DNA from: an uncultured bacterium
Lineage (GTDB): Bacteria > Bacillota > Clostridia > Oscillospirales > Ruminococcaceae
Direction: 5' to 3'
DNA length: 64,000 nucleotides
NCBI GenBank assembly: GCA_905215965.1
Contig: CAJMSD010000007.1
Location: 62,001 to 126,000, forward strand
In this document: one piece after another, positions 44,196-52,072 of the stretch
Position numbering within the stretch: position 1 is the stretch's first letter
Layout of the letters: every line of letters begins with the position of its first letter
The notes under the pieces: model-generated
What the model saw: only the letters and a program-made list of their open reading frames with translations
The model's database searches: none
Told to the model about the DNA's origin: nothing
Position numbers and translations under genes: made by a program

Positions 44196-45089
44196 TCAGC
44201 CTTTTATTCCGCCTGAATATGTAATTCCCTCAACGAGATAATCCTCGCCGTAAAGGAACATAAGAACAGTCGGTATCATATAAACTACTCCTACTGCAAA
44301 TGCCAGACCTATATCGCCCGTGTTTATCTGCGAGAGGAATACCGAAAGCGGCCGCATATCGGCGTCTTTCATAAGAACAAGCGGCTGTTCGACCATGTTC
44401 CAGTAATCTATGAACACAAGCATCGTTACCGAAACAACAGGGCCTTTACAAAGCGGAAAACATATTTTCATGAGTATCTGGAACTCGTTTGCTCCGTCAA
44501 GCTTTGCCGCTTCAATGTAGGATATCGGTATGCGCTTCATCACCTTTGTCAGCAGAAAAACGCTGAACGGCGAGAATATTCCCGGAAGAATAACCGCCCA
44601 CCTTGAATTGAGCAGGCCGAATTTATCGGCTACAAGAAAATTCGGCACAAGCGTGACCTGATACGGCATTATCATAAGTATTATGTAGGAAAAGAAGATG
44701 ATCCCCTTGATCTTTCCGGGATATCTTGCAAAGCCGTATGATGCAATCAGCGCCGTAAGCACCTGAAAAACGGTGATAGGCACGGTGAGAATAACCGAAT
44801 TCCAGAACTTGATAAGATATTCGGGATTTTTGAACAAAACCGATTTATACTGCTCTCCTGTGACCTTGTCGGGAATAAATTTCAGGTTCACATTTTCGGA
44901 AATAAAGACTTTTGAATCTTGAATCATATTGCTGAACATAGATCCGTAATTGGCAGAGATCTCGCTTGATGTCATAAACGAATTGGCAATCGTCAGCACT
45001 GTAGGCATAAGGAACATTAAAGCTGTAAGAAACGCAAAACCGGTTATCAGTATTTTAAAAACACGATCTCTTTTTGATCTGCCTGCCAT
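44196..45089 (-). CDS. Carbohydrate ABC transporter permease (MalG-like)
   Basis: A 297-residue permease with six helices. EAA loop YIEAAKLDGANEFQILMKICFP; end EDYLVEGITYSGGIKG is typical MalG. Its ATG coincides with the stop of the MalF-like gene at 45089. Confidence 0.93.
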   Translation of the reverse strand: MAGRSKRDRVFKILITGFAFLTALMFLMPTVLTIANSFMTSSEISANYGSMFSNMIQDSKVFISENVNLKFIPDKVTGEQYKSVLFKNPEYLIKFWNSVILTVPITVFQVLTALIASYGFARYPGKIKGIIFFSYIILMIMPYQVTLVPNFLVADKFGLLNSRWAVILPGIFSPFSVFLLTKVMKRIPISYIEAAKLDGANEFQILMKICFPLCKGPVVSVTMLVFIDYWNMVEQPLVLMKDADMRPLSVFLSQINTGDIGLAFAVGVVYMIPTVLMFLYGEDYLVEGITYSGGIKG

Positions 45090-45985
45090 TAGCTTTCCAC
45101 ATCCTCTCCGAACTTATTTTCCAATATCATCAGCACGGCAATGACAACAATCATTACCAATGAAAATACTACCGCGGCTGACGAAAGCTTCTGATAATCA
45201 AGGCTGTTGAAGGTGTTGTTCATAAAATGCTGAAGCATATACAGCTTATCGTAGGGATAATCGCCCGTCAGAAGATAAACCTCGCGGAAAATTTTGAAGG
45301 AATTAATAAGCGACAAAATAAATACGAACAATATTGTGGGAGAAAGATAACGAAGCTTTATATGGAAAAATTGGTAAAGCTTTCCGGCTCCTTCAAGCGC
45401 CGCGACTTCAAGAACGTCTCTCGGTATCGCACAAAGCGCCGACATGAACAATATCATGTTATAGCCGAGATTCTTCCACAGAAACATACATATTATAACT
45501 ACCTGTCCGTATGAGGATTTCAGCCAGTCAACAGGCTGTCCGCCGCAAGCCTCGATGAACTGATTTATAGTTCCGTGATTATGAAAAAGCACCTGCCATA
45601 CAAGCACCACCGACGCTGTCGGAACCATAAGAGGACTTAGAAAAAACGTCCTGAATATGCTTTTTCCGGGTATATTGTTTTCAAGCATAACCGCCAGCAG
45701 AAGTGACATTATTATCGCAAGCGGCACTGCGATCAAGGAAAACATCGCCGTGTTTTTCGACGCAGTAATAAAGGCGGTGTTTTTAAATAACGCCTTGAAG
45801 TTATCCAGAAAAACGAATTCATGCATAACGGGGTTATTTACAAGCGAATAGTAAATAACAATACAGAACGGTATAAGGAAAAAAATAAGTACGCCTGCAA
45901 ATCCCGGAAGTATGCATAAATTGCTAAAAAGGCGCTCGCGCTTTCTTCCGCATAAGCCTTTTGATTTTTTGTTCATAAGCTTCAC
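45089..45985 (-). CDS. Sugar ABC transporter permease (MalF-like)
   Basis: A 298-residue permease, first gene of the 45985-39134 operon. Six helices; EAA loop VLEVAALEGAGKLYQFFHIKLRYLSP. As in the larger sugar operon no ATPase is encoded, so a shared MsmX-type ATPase encoded elsewhere is likely. Confidence 0.92.
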   Translation of the reverse strand: MKLMNKKSKGLCGRKRERLFSNLCILPGFAGVLIFFLIPFCIVIYYSLVNNPVMHEFVFLDNFKALFKNTAFITASKNTAMFSLIAVPLAIIMSLLLAVMLENNIPGKSIFRTFFLSPLMVPTASVVLVWQVLFHNHGTINQFIEACGGQPVDWLKSSYGQVVIICMFLWKNLGYNMILFMSALCAIPRDVLEVAALEGAGKLYQFFHIKLRYLSPTILFVFILSLINSFKIFREVYLLTGDYPYDKLYMLQHFMNNTFNSLDYQKLSSAAVVFSLVMIVVIAVLMILENKFGEDVES

Positions 45986-46218
45986 CTCTGTGATATATTA
46001 AATAATTTCCGGGCATCAAATTTGTATCATTAAGAAGCCGGAATTATCCGTTTCTGTAAATAAGTGATTTTCAACGTCAAAAAAGACGAAGCAAAAATAT
46101 ATTTTTATATTTTGACTTATTCGGAGCAAATTTTCACATTAAACTTCAAAAAATTATATTTACATTGATATCACATCATGGTATAATTAAGTCAACACCA
46201 TTATAAAAAAGGAGTGTA
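45986..46218. other. Divergent intergenic region
   Basis: A 230-nt AT-rich gap between the divergent permease operon and the reductase gene. The plus-strand promoter at 46159 is clear. For the minus-strand operon I could not pick a convincing -35/-10 pair. No RNA gene or repeat was recognised. Confidence 0.5.
46159..46187 (+). promoter_or_regulatory. Promoter of the flavodoxin-fold reductase gene
   Basis: -35 TTTACA (46159-46164), 17 bp, perfect -10 TATAAT (46182-46187), 30 nt before the ribosome binding site. Confidence 0.78.
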
Positions 46219-46776
46219 ATTACCGTTAAAACGATTATTTTCAATGGATCACCGCGAAAAAACGGCGATACCGCTTTTCTTGTTCAAAAACTTGCCGAAC
46301 AGCTTGACGGTGAGTATAAAATTGTAAACGCCTATACGGAAAATATTTCTCCCTGCATCGACTGCCGAAAGTGCAGAGAGAATTACGGCTGCATTGTAGA
46401 CGATAAAATGCAGGAGATCTATCGTTTTATCGAAACCTGCGATAATGTTGTCATCGCGTCGCCTATTTATTTTTCCGAACTTACCGGGAAAATGCTTGAC
46501 GTATTCAGCCGTCTGCAAATGTATTTTTCGGCGAGATATTTTCTCCGTAAAACGCCCGAAATAAAAGAAAAAAAGGGCGCGGTTATTTTATCAGGAGGAG
46601 GAACAGGAGATCCGCAAAAGGCATACGAAACGGCTGTTCGCCTGCTGCACTGCATAAATACGGCGAAGATCCACCCCTTAATATGCAGCCATAACACGGA
46701 TATCGTTCCTGTTTCCGAAGATAAGTCCGTAATAGCCGAAATTAAAAGTGCCGCCGATTTTTTGAACGCAAAATAA
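46219..46776 (+). CDS. NADPH-dependent FMN reductase-like flavoprotein with non-canonical start
   Basis: The frame encodes a flavodoxin-fold reductase: FMN phosphate loop FNGSPRKNGDTAFL, then CIDCRKCRENYGCIVDDKM (ferredoxin-like cysteine cluster of the iron-sulfur flavoprotein subgroup) and SPIYFSELTGKM. The TAA at 46204 precedes AAAGGAG, and no ATG, GTG or TTG occurs before the conserved KTIIFNGSPR. The residue expected to be the initiator is GTT (46225); the only plausible alternative is ATT at 46219. The first in-frame ATG (46408) would delete the FMN-binding loop. Either a rare start codon, a sequence error or a recently damaged gene. Confidence 0.72.
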   Translation: MTVKTIIFNGSPRKNGDTAFLVQKLAEQLDGEYKIVNAYTENISPCIDCRKCRENYGCIVDDKMQEIYRFIETCDNVVIASPIYFSELTGKMLDVFSRLQMYFSARYFLRKTPEIKEKKGAVILSGGGTGDPQKAYETAVRLLHCINTAKIHPLICSHNTDIVPVSEDKSVIAEIKSAADFLNAK

Positions 46777-46814
46777 AAGCTCTCAAAGCTGTTGGACATT
46801 AATACAATAAACAT

Positions 46815-46854
46815 AAAAAACTGACTCCGCATGAACTGCAAAGTCAGTTTTTTT
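46815..46854. terminator. Bidirectional intrinsic terminator
   Basis: Stem AAACTGACT/AGTCAGTTT with a 15-nt loop, an A-run before and a T-run after. It ends the reductase gene and, from the other side, the orphan gene at 46937. Confidence 0.8.
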
Positions 46855-46936
46855 AGATTATAAAGCAGATGTTGATAAATTACTGCCGATAGATTTTTGT
46901 TAATTCTTTTCACATGTAATATATGAAATATCAAAT

Positions 46937-47680
46937 TTATTGTACTTTTTTTCTGATAATTATTTCAGCCGGTGGAATATCAACTTTAAATAAATTTCGC
47001 CTTAACACCTTAATTGTTTTATCATCATATATATAATCATCTATATATATTTCCGGATTAGCATATATCGCTCCGCTCTTCATATTAATACATCCAAATT
47101 CAGATGGATTATTTGGATTATTTGTTAATTTTACATTTGCAATATAATCATATGAAATAACATTAACAATTTTATCATTACAATATAAATACTCTTCCGA
47201 TTTTAAACGAAACCCATGTGATGGATATACCATATTTTCAAGTTCTGCCACAGAAAATTCAACTATTCTGCCATTGTCGTATCGTCCAATTCCTACGCTT
47301 TCCAATCGATAAATTTCTTCTTGTTTTGAATATCCCAATAATATAGTCATATTGTTTTTATATACGAAAAATTCCATGAAACTCTTTTTACCGGTATAGA
47401 TGCATGAAATCCTTTGATCTTTATTAAAACAAATAGTATAAGTATTTTGCCTTTTGTTTTGCCATGAAAACGACCAATCAAAAAAGCATAGGCAGGAATT
47501 AAGCGACATGAAATCCGGTCTGATCGAATACGAAATATTATGTATACTTCTTTTCGAAGACATCTTCTTAGTATAATATATTTCAATGGAATTTTCTAAT
47601 TTCGAAAAACAATTGTAATATTCTTTTATTAGAGTACGCATTAATTCGGTAATCTCAGTTATTTTCTCACAATTAAACAT
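46937..47680 (-). CDS. AT-rich hypothetical protein
   Basis: A 247-residue protein that I do not recognise. It is rich in Ile, Asn, Lys and Tyr, and its AT-rich codon use differs clearly from its neighbours. No signal peptide or membrane helix. The sequence alternates beta-strand-like stretches (RISCIYTG, MTILLGYS, GRIVEFSVAELENM) and ends with a basic KKVQ. A GGAGAG site and a good promoter (47831) support expression. Placement beside a prophage and the composition suggest acquired DNA. Confidence 0.7.
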   Translation of the reverse strand: MFNCEKITEITELMRTLIKEYYNCFSKLENSIEIYYTKKMSSKRSIHNISYSIRPDFMSLNSCLCFFDWSFSWQNKRQNTYTICFNKDQRISCIYTGKKSFMEFFVYKNNMTILLGYSKQEEIYRLESVGIGRYDNGRIVEFSVAELENMVYPSHGFRLKSEEYLYCNDKIVNVISYDYIANVKLTNNPNNPSEFGCINMKSGAIYANPEIYIDDYIYDDKTIKVLRRNLFKVDIPPAEIIIRKKVQ

Positions 47681-48237
47681 ATTTTTCTCTCCGTTCTAAT
47701 TAGTATGACGATCTTTTGTTTTTAAAGTATAGCCTTCCGGTAAATCGTAAGCATAGCTGTTTCTAAAATATTTTTCGTCGCAGACATATAGCTCTTATAA
47801 GCCCCAATACATACATTCGCTTATGTGAACATTTTACCATAAACATAAGGCAAATTCAAGGGTAATTTTGTGATTCTTCTGTTGATAAGGTTTCTGCCGG
47901 TGAGATTTTATCCGTCAGACTCACTTGGGTTTTGTACTTGATGTTAAGGTATTTATAAAATACTCATAAACGGCATAAAGCGTTTGCAATTGATATTAAA
48001 AGTTACAACAGCGCTTGACTGCTGTAAATTCTCTGCTTTTAAACGTCTTAACCATTCCCGTCTATTACTTAAAAATTATCTGCCAGATGTATCTCCACAT
48101 TTGATATCCCTCCCCCCGTTTTCCATTTCGAGAGAGAGTATAAATCATTTTCTTCAATTCGTCTACAGATATCTGAAATACGGTCATAAATTTAGCACGA
48201 GCGGTAGTTCAAACATGATTTTATTGTAAAATCTTAC
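47681..48237. other. AT-rich intergenic stretch next to the prophage edge
   Basis: Holds the promoter of the orphan gene (47831-47859) and otherwise no supported gene. A plus-strand frame at 47984-48229 (81 codons) lacks a ribosome binding site and family features. No tRNA, which is a common integration target, was seen. Confidence 0.5.
47831..47859 (-). promoter_or_regulatory. Promoter of the AT-rich orphan gene
   Basis: Minus-strand -35 TTGAAT (47854-47859), 17 bp, -10 TAAAAT (47831-47836). Confidence 0.65.
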
Positions 48238-48266
48238 TTGAAATCTAAACGGTTCTATGTTATAAT
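48238..48266 (+). promoter_or_regulatory. Promoter of the truncated response-regulator gene
   Basis: -35 TTGAAA (48238-48243), 17 bp, perfect -10 TATAAT (48261-48266), followed by GGAGGTGA and ATG at 48290. The expression signals of the disrupted gene are intact. Confidence 0.72.
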
Positions 48267-48289
48267 TAAATAAAAGCGGAGGTGAAATA

Positions 48290-48372
48290 ATGAAAATTGC
48301 CATATGCGACGATGAAATAATATTATATGAAGAATTACATACACTTTTTAACGAATATTCTTGTAGCTTGCC
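48290..48372 (+). pseudogene. 5' remnant of a LytTR-family response-regulator gene
   Basis: The first 25 or so codons (MKIAICDDEIILYEELHTLFNEY) match the start of the receiver domain of AgrA/LytR-type regulators, including the acidic pair DDE. Homology then stops and is replaced by AT-rich low-complexity codons. The frame remains open by chance into the next gene. The domain needs about 115 residues and the DNA-binding half is missing. The break probably marks the left junction of the prophage. Confidence 0.65.
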
Positions 48373-48374
48373 AC

Positions 48375-48413
48375 GCAAAACACAAAAAAATGACAAGCAA
48401 AATACAAAAAAAT
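48375..48413 (+). repeat. Tandem 17-mer pair at the prophage junction
   Basis: GCAAAACACAAAAAAAT (48375-48391) and GCAAAATACAAAAAAAT (48397-48413) differ at one base and stand 22 bp apart, about two helical turns. The location directly after the gene break suggests integrase or excisionase binding sites near attL. Confidence 0.5.
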
Positions 48414-48553
48414 CTACTTTGAGTAAAAAAATCAGCCTTTTGACGACGAATCAAGTATTGTCAGCCTCAAAAAACTCAACTGGTATAAGCAAAACAACTA
48501 AATCCGACTTAGTATATTTGTTTAAAATGACAACGATTTTTATAAAAAAGCTA

Positions 48554-48582
48554 TTGACATATGCCTGCATACATGGTATAAT
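48554..48582 (+). promoter_or_regulatory. Promoter of the prophage-edge cassette
   Basis: Consensus -35 TTGACA (48554-48559), 17 bp, consensus -10 TATAAT (48577-48582). A very strong promoter inside what would otherwise be a continuous frame. Confidence 0.88.
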
Positions 48583-48631
48583 AATTATAGTAAATCAAAG
48601 AGATAAAAATATCTCGGAAAAGGAGCTTATT

Positions 48632-48946
48632 ATGAAAATTTTAGTTAACGGAGAAATCAAAGACATCACTGTTATAGGCAAGAACAATATTGAGTGGACA
48701 GAGGATTTTATCAATTCTGCAAACAGCACTTTAGAATTTAATGAAGAAAAAGAAATCTACACAATGCAAGAAGAAGATTTTAAATGGTGGGCAAACGTGG
48801 CAGATATCCAAAACCAAATAACAAAATTGGAAGATGAACTGGATAGTGACCAACTTGAAAAATATCAGAAAGAAAACTTCCGGTTCTGCGACTTGGAAAC
48901 TGAATTAGAAAGCCGATTAGATTGGCTTAAGGAAGAAACGAAATGA
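48632..48946 (+). CDS. Small acidic protein of prophage-edge cassette
   Basis: A 104-residue acidic protein (MKILVNGEIKDITVIGKNN start, EEDFKWWANV near the middle, C-terminal charged helices). I know similar small proteins from gut Firmicutes mobile elements but not a function. An AAAAGGAG site precedes ATG at 48632, and the dedicated promoter shows that the longer frame starting at 48290 is not the real gene. Its stop overlaps the start of the following gene (ATGA). Confidence 0.75.
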   Translation: MKILVNGEIKDITVIGKNNIEWTEDFINSANSTLEFNEEKEIYTMQEEDFKWWANVADIQNQITKLEDELDSDQLEKYQKENFRFCDLETELESRLDWLKEETK

Positions 48947-49122
48947 TAACAGAATCACAGAGGAAAGCAAGAAAAAAATATCTTAAAAATTTTGAACCGG
49001 TAACATTAAGAGTGCCAATAGGTAAACGAGAAAGCTATAAAAAACACGCAGAATCAAAGTGTATGAGCCTTAATGCACTCATAATTGAATTGCTTGAAAA
49101 AGACATAGAACAGGGACTTTAA
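48943..49122 (+). CDS. Small ribbon-helix-helix-type protein
   Basis: A 59-residue protein: basic N-terminus (TESQRKARKKY), strand PVTLRVPIG, then two helices (KRESYKKHAESKCMSLNALIIELLEKDIE). This is the Arc/CopG ribbon-helix-helix pattern of small DNA-binding repressors. Coupled by ATGA overlap to the acidic protein. The pair has the gene order and size of a toxin-antitoxin or repressor unit, but no toxin family was recognised. Confidence 0.72.
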   Translation: MITESQRKARKKYLKNFEPVTLRVPIGKRESYKKHAESKCMSLNALIIELLEKDIEQGL

Positions 49123-49141
49123 AGTCCCTGTTTTTATTTTT
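49111..49141. terminator. Bidirectional terminator ending the cassette and the lysis genes
   Basis: Stem CAGGGAC/GTCCCTG with TTTAAA in the centre, followed by TTTTTATTTTTT. It overlaps the stop of the ribbon-helix-helix gene and faces the endolysin end. Confidence 0.88.
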
Positions 49142-49778
49142 TAGGTATCTTAAGCACTTGTCCTACATAGATCGTATCTTTTGTCATGCCGTTGAGGGAC
49201 TTGATCTCCGGGTAAAGCTTGCCCGATCCAAGATATTTAGCAGCTATCGACCAGAGCGATTCTCCGCGTTTGACAGTGTGTTCTGTATATTTTACGCCGT
49301 AAATATCGTCCTTATTAAGTCCCCAGTAACCGTAAAAATCCTTTGTTACCGAGCTTGTACCTTTAGTCTCGTCGCCTTTGTATGTACCCGATGTGCGTAC
49401 ATCAACGTGTACTGCCTGATGTTTTGCCGAAATATTTGCAATACCTGCAAAGTCTATATCCTGAGCTGCGCAGGTCACTTTTTGAGCTGAGATTATCTTG
49501 CCGTTCTTGTCGTAGCAGACGATATCCGCAGCTGTACCTTTGGTGTGCTGTCCGCTGCCGTTACCTCCTACAGCCTTGTCGTGCTCCGGGCATCTGTATC
49601 CGCTGTTGACTATTATCTTGGAGCAATTTAGCGTATTAAAAAGCTCCTCCAGTTTTGAGATTAATTTGTCTGAAATTTTAAAGTCGTGCGGCTTATTACA
49701 TTTGCATCGAAACTCCTTTGAGTTAAAATGAGCAGAGAGTTGGATATTATCGGTTGATTTATAGGTATTCATGATCAT
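49134..49778 (-). CDS. Phage endolysin: M15-type peptidase with LysM
   Basis: A 214-residue lysin. The N-terminal peptidase M15 domain has the zinc-ligand pattern SGYRCPEHDKAVGGNGSGQHTKGTAADI and HVDVR (histidine, aspartate, histidine); the C-terminal LysM starts TVKRGESLWSIAAKYLG. It cuts the peptide part of peptidoglycan. An AAGGAGG site sits 4 nt before the ATG at 49778; an ATG two codons later (49772) has better spacing and may be the true start. Last gene of the phage late operon. Confidence 0.9.
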   Translation of the reverse strand: MIMNTYKSTDNIQLSAHFNSKEFRCKCNKPHDFKISDKLISKLEELFNTLNCSKIIVNSGYRCPEHDKAVGGNGSGQHTKGTAADIVCYDKNGKIISAQKVTCAAQDIDFAGIANISAKHQAVHVDVRTSGTYKGDETKGTSSVTKDFYGYWGLNKDDIYGVKYTEHTVKRGESLWSIAAKYLGSGKLYPEIKSLNGMTKDTIYVGQVLKIPKK

Positions 49779-49960
49779 TTGTCCTCCTTAGAATTTTTAG
49801 CGTGCTGAGTTCCGAAGTAAAACGCGATAACGGTTGTAAAAACGGTTTGGAACTGCTCTGCAGTAAGCTTGCCCGACAGTGACAAAGCGGCAAATACAAC
49901 CGTTAATATCAACGTTACAAGCGATTTTACGTCTATAAGTTTTGAGATTTGATTTATCAT
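49775..49960 (-). CDS. Holin-like small membrane protein
   Basis: A 61-residue protein, MINQISKLIDVKSLVTLILTV start, one or two hydrophobic stretches (LVTLILTVVFAALSLSG and FQTVFTTVIAFYFG) and a charged C-terminus KNSKEDK. Size, topology and position before the endolysin fit a holin. The start at 49960 is preferred over an ATG at 49999, which lacks a ribosome binding site. Confidence 0.65.
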   Translation of the reverse strand: MINQISKLIDVKSLVTLILTVVFAALSLSGKLTAEQFQTVFTTVIAFYFGTQHAKNSKEDK

Positions 49961-50043
49961 TTCATCACCCCGTCCGGACTTCCCCATAAAAATCCGCATA
50001 TTCCGCAGCAGAAAGCTGCTGTTTTTTGTATCAGCTTGTCCAT
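49957..50043 (-). CDS. Tiny cysteine-containing protein in the lysis module
   Basis: A 28-codon frame, MDKLIQKTAAFCCGICGFL..., with an excellent GGAGGTATAAA site before ATG and an ATGA overlap with the holin-like gene. Three cysteines. It could be a real small protein or simply carry translation into the holin gene. Confidence 0.5.
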   Translation of the reverse strand: MDKLIQKTAAFCCGICGFLWGSPDGVMK

Positions 50044-50061
50044 TTTATACCTCCATTATAA

Positions 50062-50643
50062 TTATTCCACAGCTGCGTCAATCTTGGTCAAAGCGAGTTT
50101 AAACCAAGGATTCCAGCGATCTTCGGTCGTTGAGTGTACCTTAGATCTAACGTAAATATTAGCGACCGAGCCGCCGTAGCTTTGATGTGTAAGCCGCTGC
50201 ATATACTGACTGCCACCCATGCGCATCACCTCAAGCACAAACGTGCCGCTGACCCAGTCGGCAGGCTTGTTAAGCACTGTGTTGGTAACAGCCTGAGTCT
50301 GCGTATAAAAGATGCGGTAATTGCTGTCCCCGAGCGTATCGCCGCTGTAATCGTTTAGGTCGCTGTCTGCCGCGATTATTTCGGGGGTCAGATATTTGTT
50401 TTGCTCTGCAAACTTTGCCTTTTCCGTCGCGGTGATGTGGATTTCCGCGTTCCCTGTGTGAGCGGTCAGATCTGCTTGACTTGCCTTTTCATCAATCGTT
50501 CCGACTGCGGATTTTTCCTCCGCTGTGAGATGTATTGACGTGTTGTTTTTGTGCTCCGGGAACGCGTCAAGAGCATTGTCAAACGCTGTGCCGAGCTGCT
50601 CCTCTGTCAGACCTGTGTTAAATGGTACGGGATTATTAGCCAT
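50062..50643 (-). CDS. Phage tail fibre/knob protein
   Basis: A 193-residue protein. Residues about 35-90 contain repeated motifs HLTAEEKSAVG and HITATEKAKFAEQ, typical of baseplate upper proteins and fibres. The C-terminal 100 residues match the pyocin-knob pattern (NYRIFYTQTQAV, ending DRWNPWFKLA). Probably exposed at the tail tip. It overlaps the upstream gene by 8 nt. Confidence 0.75.
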   Translation of the reverse strand: MANNPVPFNTGLTEEQLGTAFDNALDAFPEHKNNTSIHLTAEEKSAVGTIDEKASQADLTAHTGNAEIHITATEKAKFAEQNKYLTPEIIAADSDLNDYSGDTLGDSNYRIFYTQTQAVTNTVLNKPADWVSGTFVLEVMRMGGSQYMQRLTHQSYGGSVANIYVRSKVHSTTEDRWNPWFKLALTKIDAAVE

Positions 50644-52072
50644 TTTTATCCTCCTTGTAAATAAGATATTTGCCGCCGCTCGTTGTCAGATACTTGCCGT
50701 CGGCGGTCGTTATGGGCGTTGGGATATACACGTCAAAGGCGATCTCATTGACCTGACTTTTAACTGCATCGATCAGCTTGTCAGTCGAGGTCTGCGACGT
50801 TGATACCGTCTCCGACATATATGCCTCACGCGATATCGCATTTTTAAACGTGCCTATCTCTATCGATACGGTCGGCTCGTCGATATCTCCCGACTCTTTG
50901 GCGATAACCTCCAGATTGCCAAAATTTATGCCCAGCTCCTCATGATACACAATGACCTTATCGCCGACCTCCGTATCCGCAAGTTGTAATATATCGGCAT
51001 AAGCGTCGTTATCCGTCAGCCGTGCGAAATCGACCTTAATATTGACCGTGCCGTAACGGCAGGATGCATAATAGTCTTTGACATCGGCGATAAATTGCTC
51101 CTTGTTTTCGATCTCGTAATTAAGCTTGATATACTTGTAAATGTGGTGCGGATTGTTTTTGTTGGGGACTGTCTCATCTTGCACGGTATGCGTGTTACCG
51201 AAGTTGTCGGCGGCTATCAGATACGTAAAGCAGCCGGAAGAATCGATACTGAAATCGACCGCTGTCATATTGTGAGCATAGCGTATCGAGCAAGTATTGC
51301 GGCTGTTCTCCATCTCTTTTTTGATCGAAAAATAAAAATTATCCCGATAAAGCTTACCTCCCCAACGATTTACAAAGGAGTTGTCCGCTCCGATCAGCGC
51401 GGCAGTCAGCGACTTATTTTTGTATTCGGCGGACGTTACCGCCGTGATGTCGGTCGAGTAAGTAAACCGCGTGTCCTCCGGTCGCCAACCGTTAAAGGTG
51501 TGGCTGTGTATCCAGTCAAGGGCATCTTTACCGCTCTTACTTGTGGGTCTCACATCGATAAGGAGCTTGTCATTGTTGTCGTAAAAAATATGCCGAGCCG
51601 ATATTTTAAGTCTGTTTGCTCCGGTGCTGCTCATTGTTTTTGTAACGCTTTTAATACGCATCAGCTGATATATTATCTCATCGTGATATCTGATTGGGGC
51701 TTTAATTATTGCGTTGTCGCAAAAATATTTATACTTGCTGAAATCATCGATGTCAATTGTAAACTCGATGTCATATCTGCCGTTAAGCTCCTGCCTCAGC
51801 TTACGCGATATCGGCTTAAGCATCGCAAGTCCGTTTGTATGGAAATCCGCGTCCTTGGTGCATCGACCGTCATATACGTGTATATAATGCTCGCTTTGCT
51901 GAGAGTACATCTCTATTGACTCAATGCCCGGCAGCAGCTTATTGTACAGCTTGCCGCCGTTGACAGTCGAGTCGATACGCCATAAAGCATCGGGATAGGG
52001 TCTGCGCATCGGCGAGCTTGGCACGTCCGCTAACTCATCTTGTGTCAGCTTGCCGTCAATAATAGTCCACAT
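50636..52072 (-). CDS. Phage tail-associated (Tal-like) protein, prophage endopeptidase tail family
   Basis: A 478-residue protein. The first 370 residues have the beta-rich pattern of the gp27/Tal-like tail hub (SIEMYSQQSEHYIHVYDGRC, KPISRKLRQELNGRYDIEFTI, DIRPTSK-like region). A short linker and a helical stretch rich in Ser/Thr follow. It should form the trimeric tip hub under the distal tail protein. A peptidase active site is not visible. Confidence 0.8.
   Translation of the reverse strand: MWTIIDGKLTQDELADVPSSPMRRPYPDALWRIDSTVNGGKLYNKLLPGIESIEMYSQQSEHYIHVYDGRCTKDADFHTNGLAMLKPISRKLRQELNGRYDIEFTIDIDDFSKYKYFCDNAIIKAPIRYHDEIIYQLMRIKSVTKTMSSTGANRLKISARHIFYDNNDKLLIDVRPTSKSGKDALDWIHSHTFNGWRPEDTRFTYSTDITAVTSAEYKNKSLTAALIGADNSFVNRWGGKLYRDNFYFSIKKEMENSRNTCSIRYAHNMTAVDFSIDSSGCFTYLIAADNFGNTHTVQDETVPNKNNPHHIYKYIKLNYEIENKEQFIADVKDYYASCRYGTVNIKVDFARLTDNDAYADILQLADTEVGDKVIVYHEELGINFGNLEVIAKESGDIDEPTVSIEIGTFKNAISREAYMSETVSTSQTSTDKLIDAVKSQVNEIAFDVYIPTPITTADGKYLTTSGGKYLIYKEDKNG

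Noticed and set aside
47984..48229. 81-codon plus-strand frame in the gap before the prophage
   Set aside because: No ribosome binding site, no promoter close to its start, no similarity to known families, unusual composition.
48290..48946. A single 218-residue fusion protein of response regulator and acidic protein
   Set aside because: A consensus promoter (48554-48582) and a ribosome binding site for an internal ATG lie within it, and the middle is low-complexity AT-rich sequence. The continuous frame is fortuitous.
51095..51919. 274-codon plus-strand frame opposite the Tal-like gene
   Set aside because: Antisense shadow of a phage structural gene without start signals.
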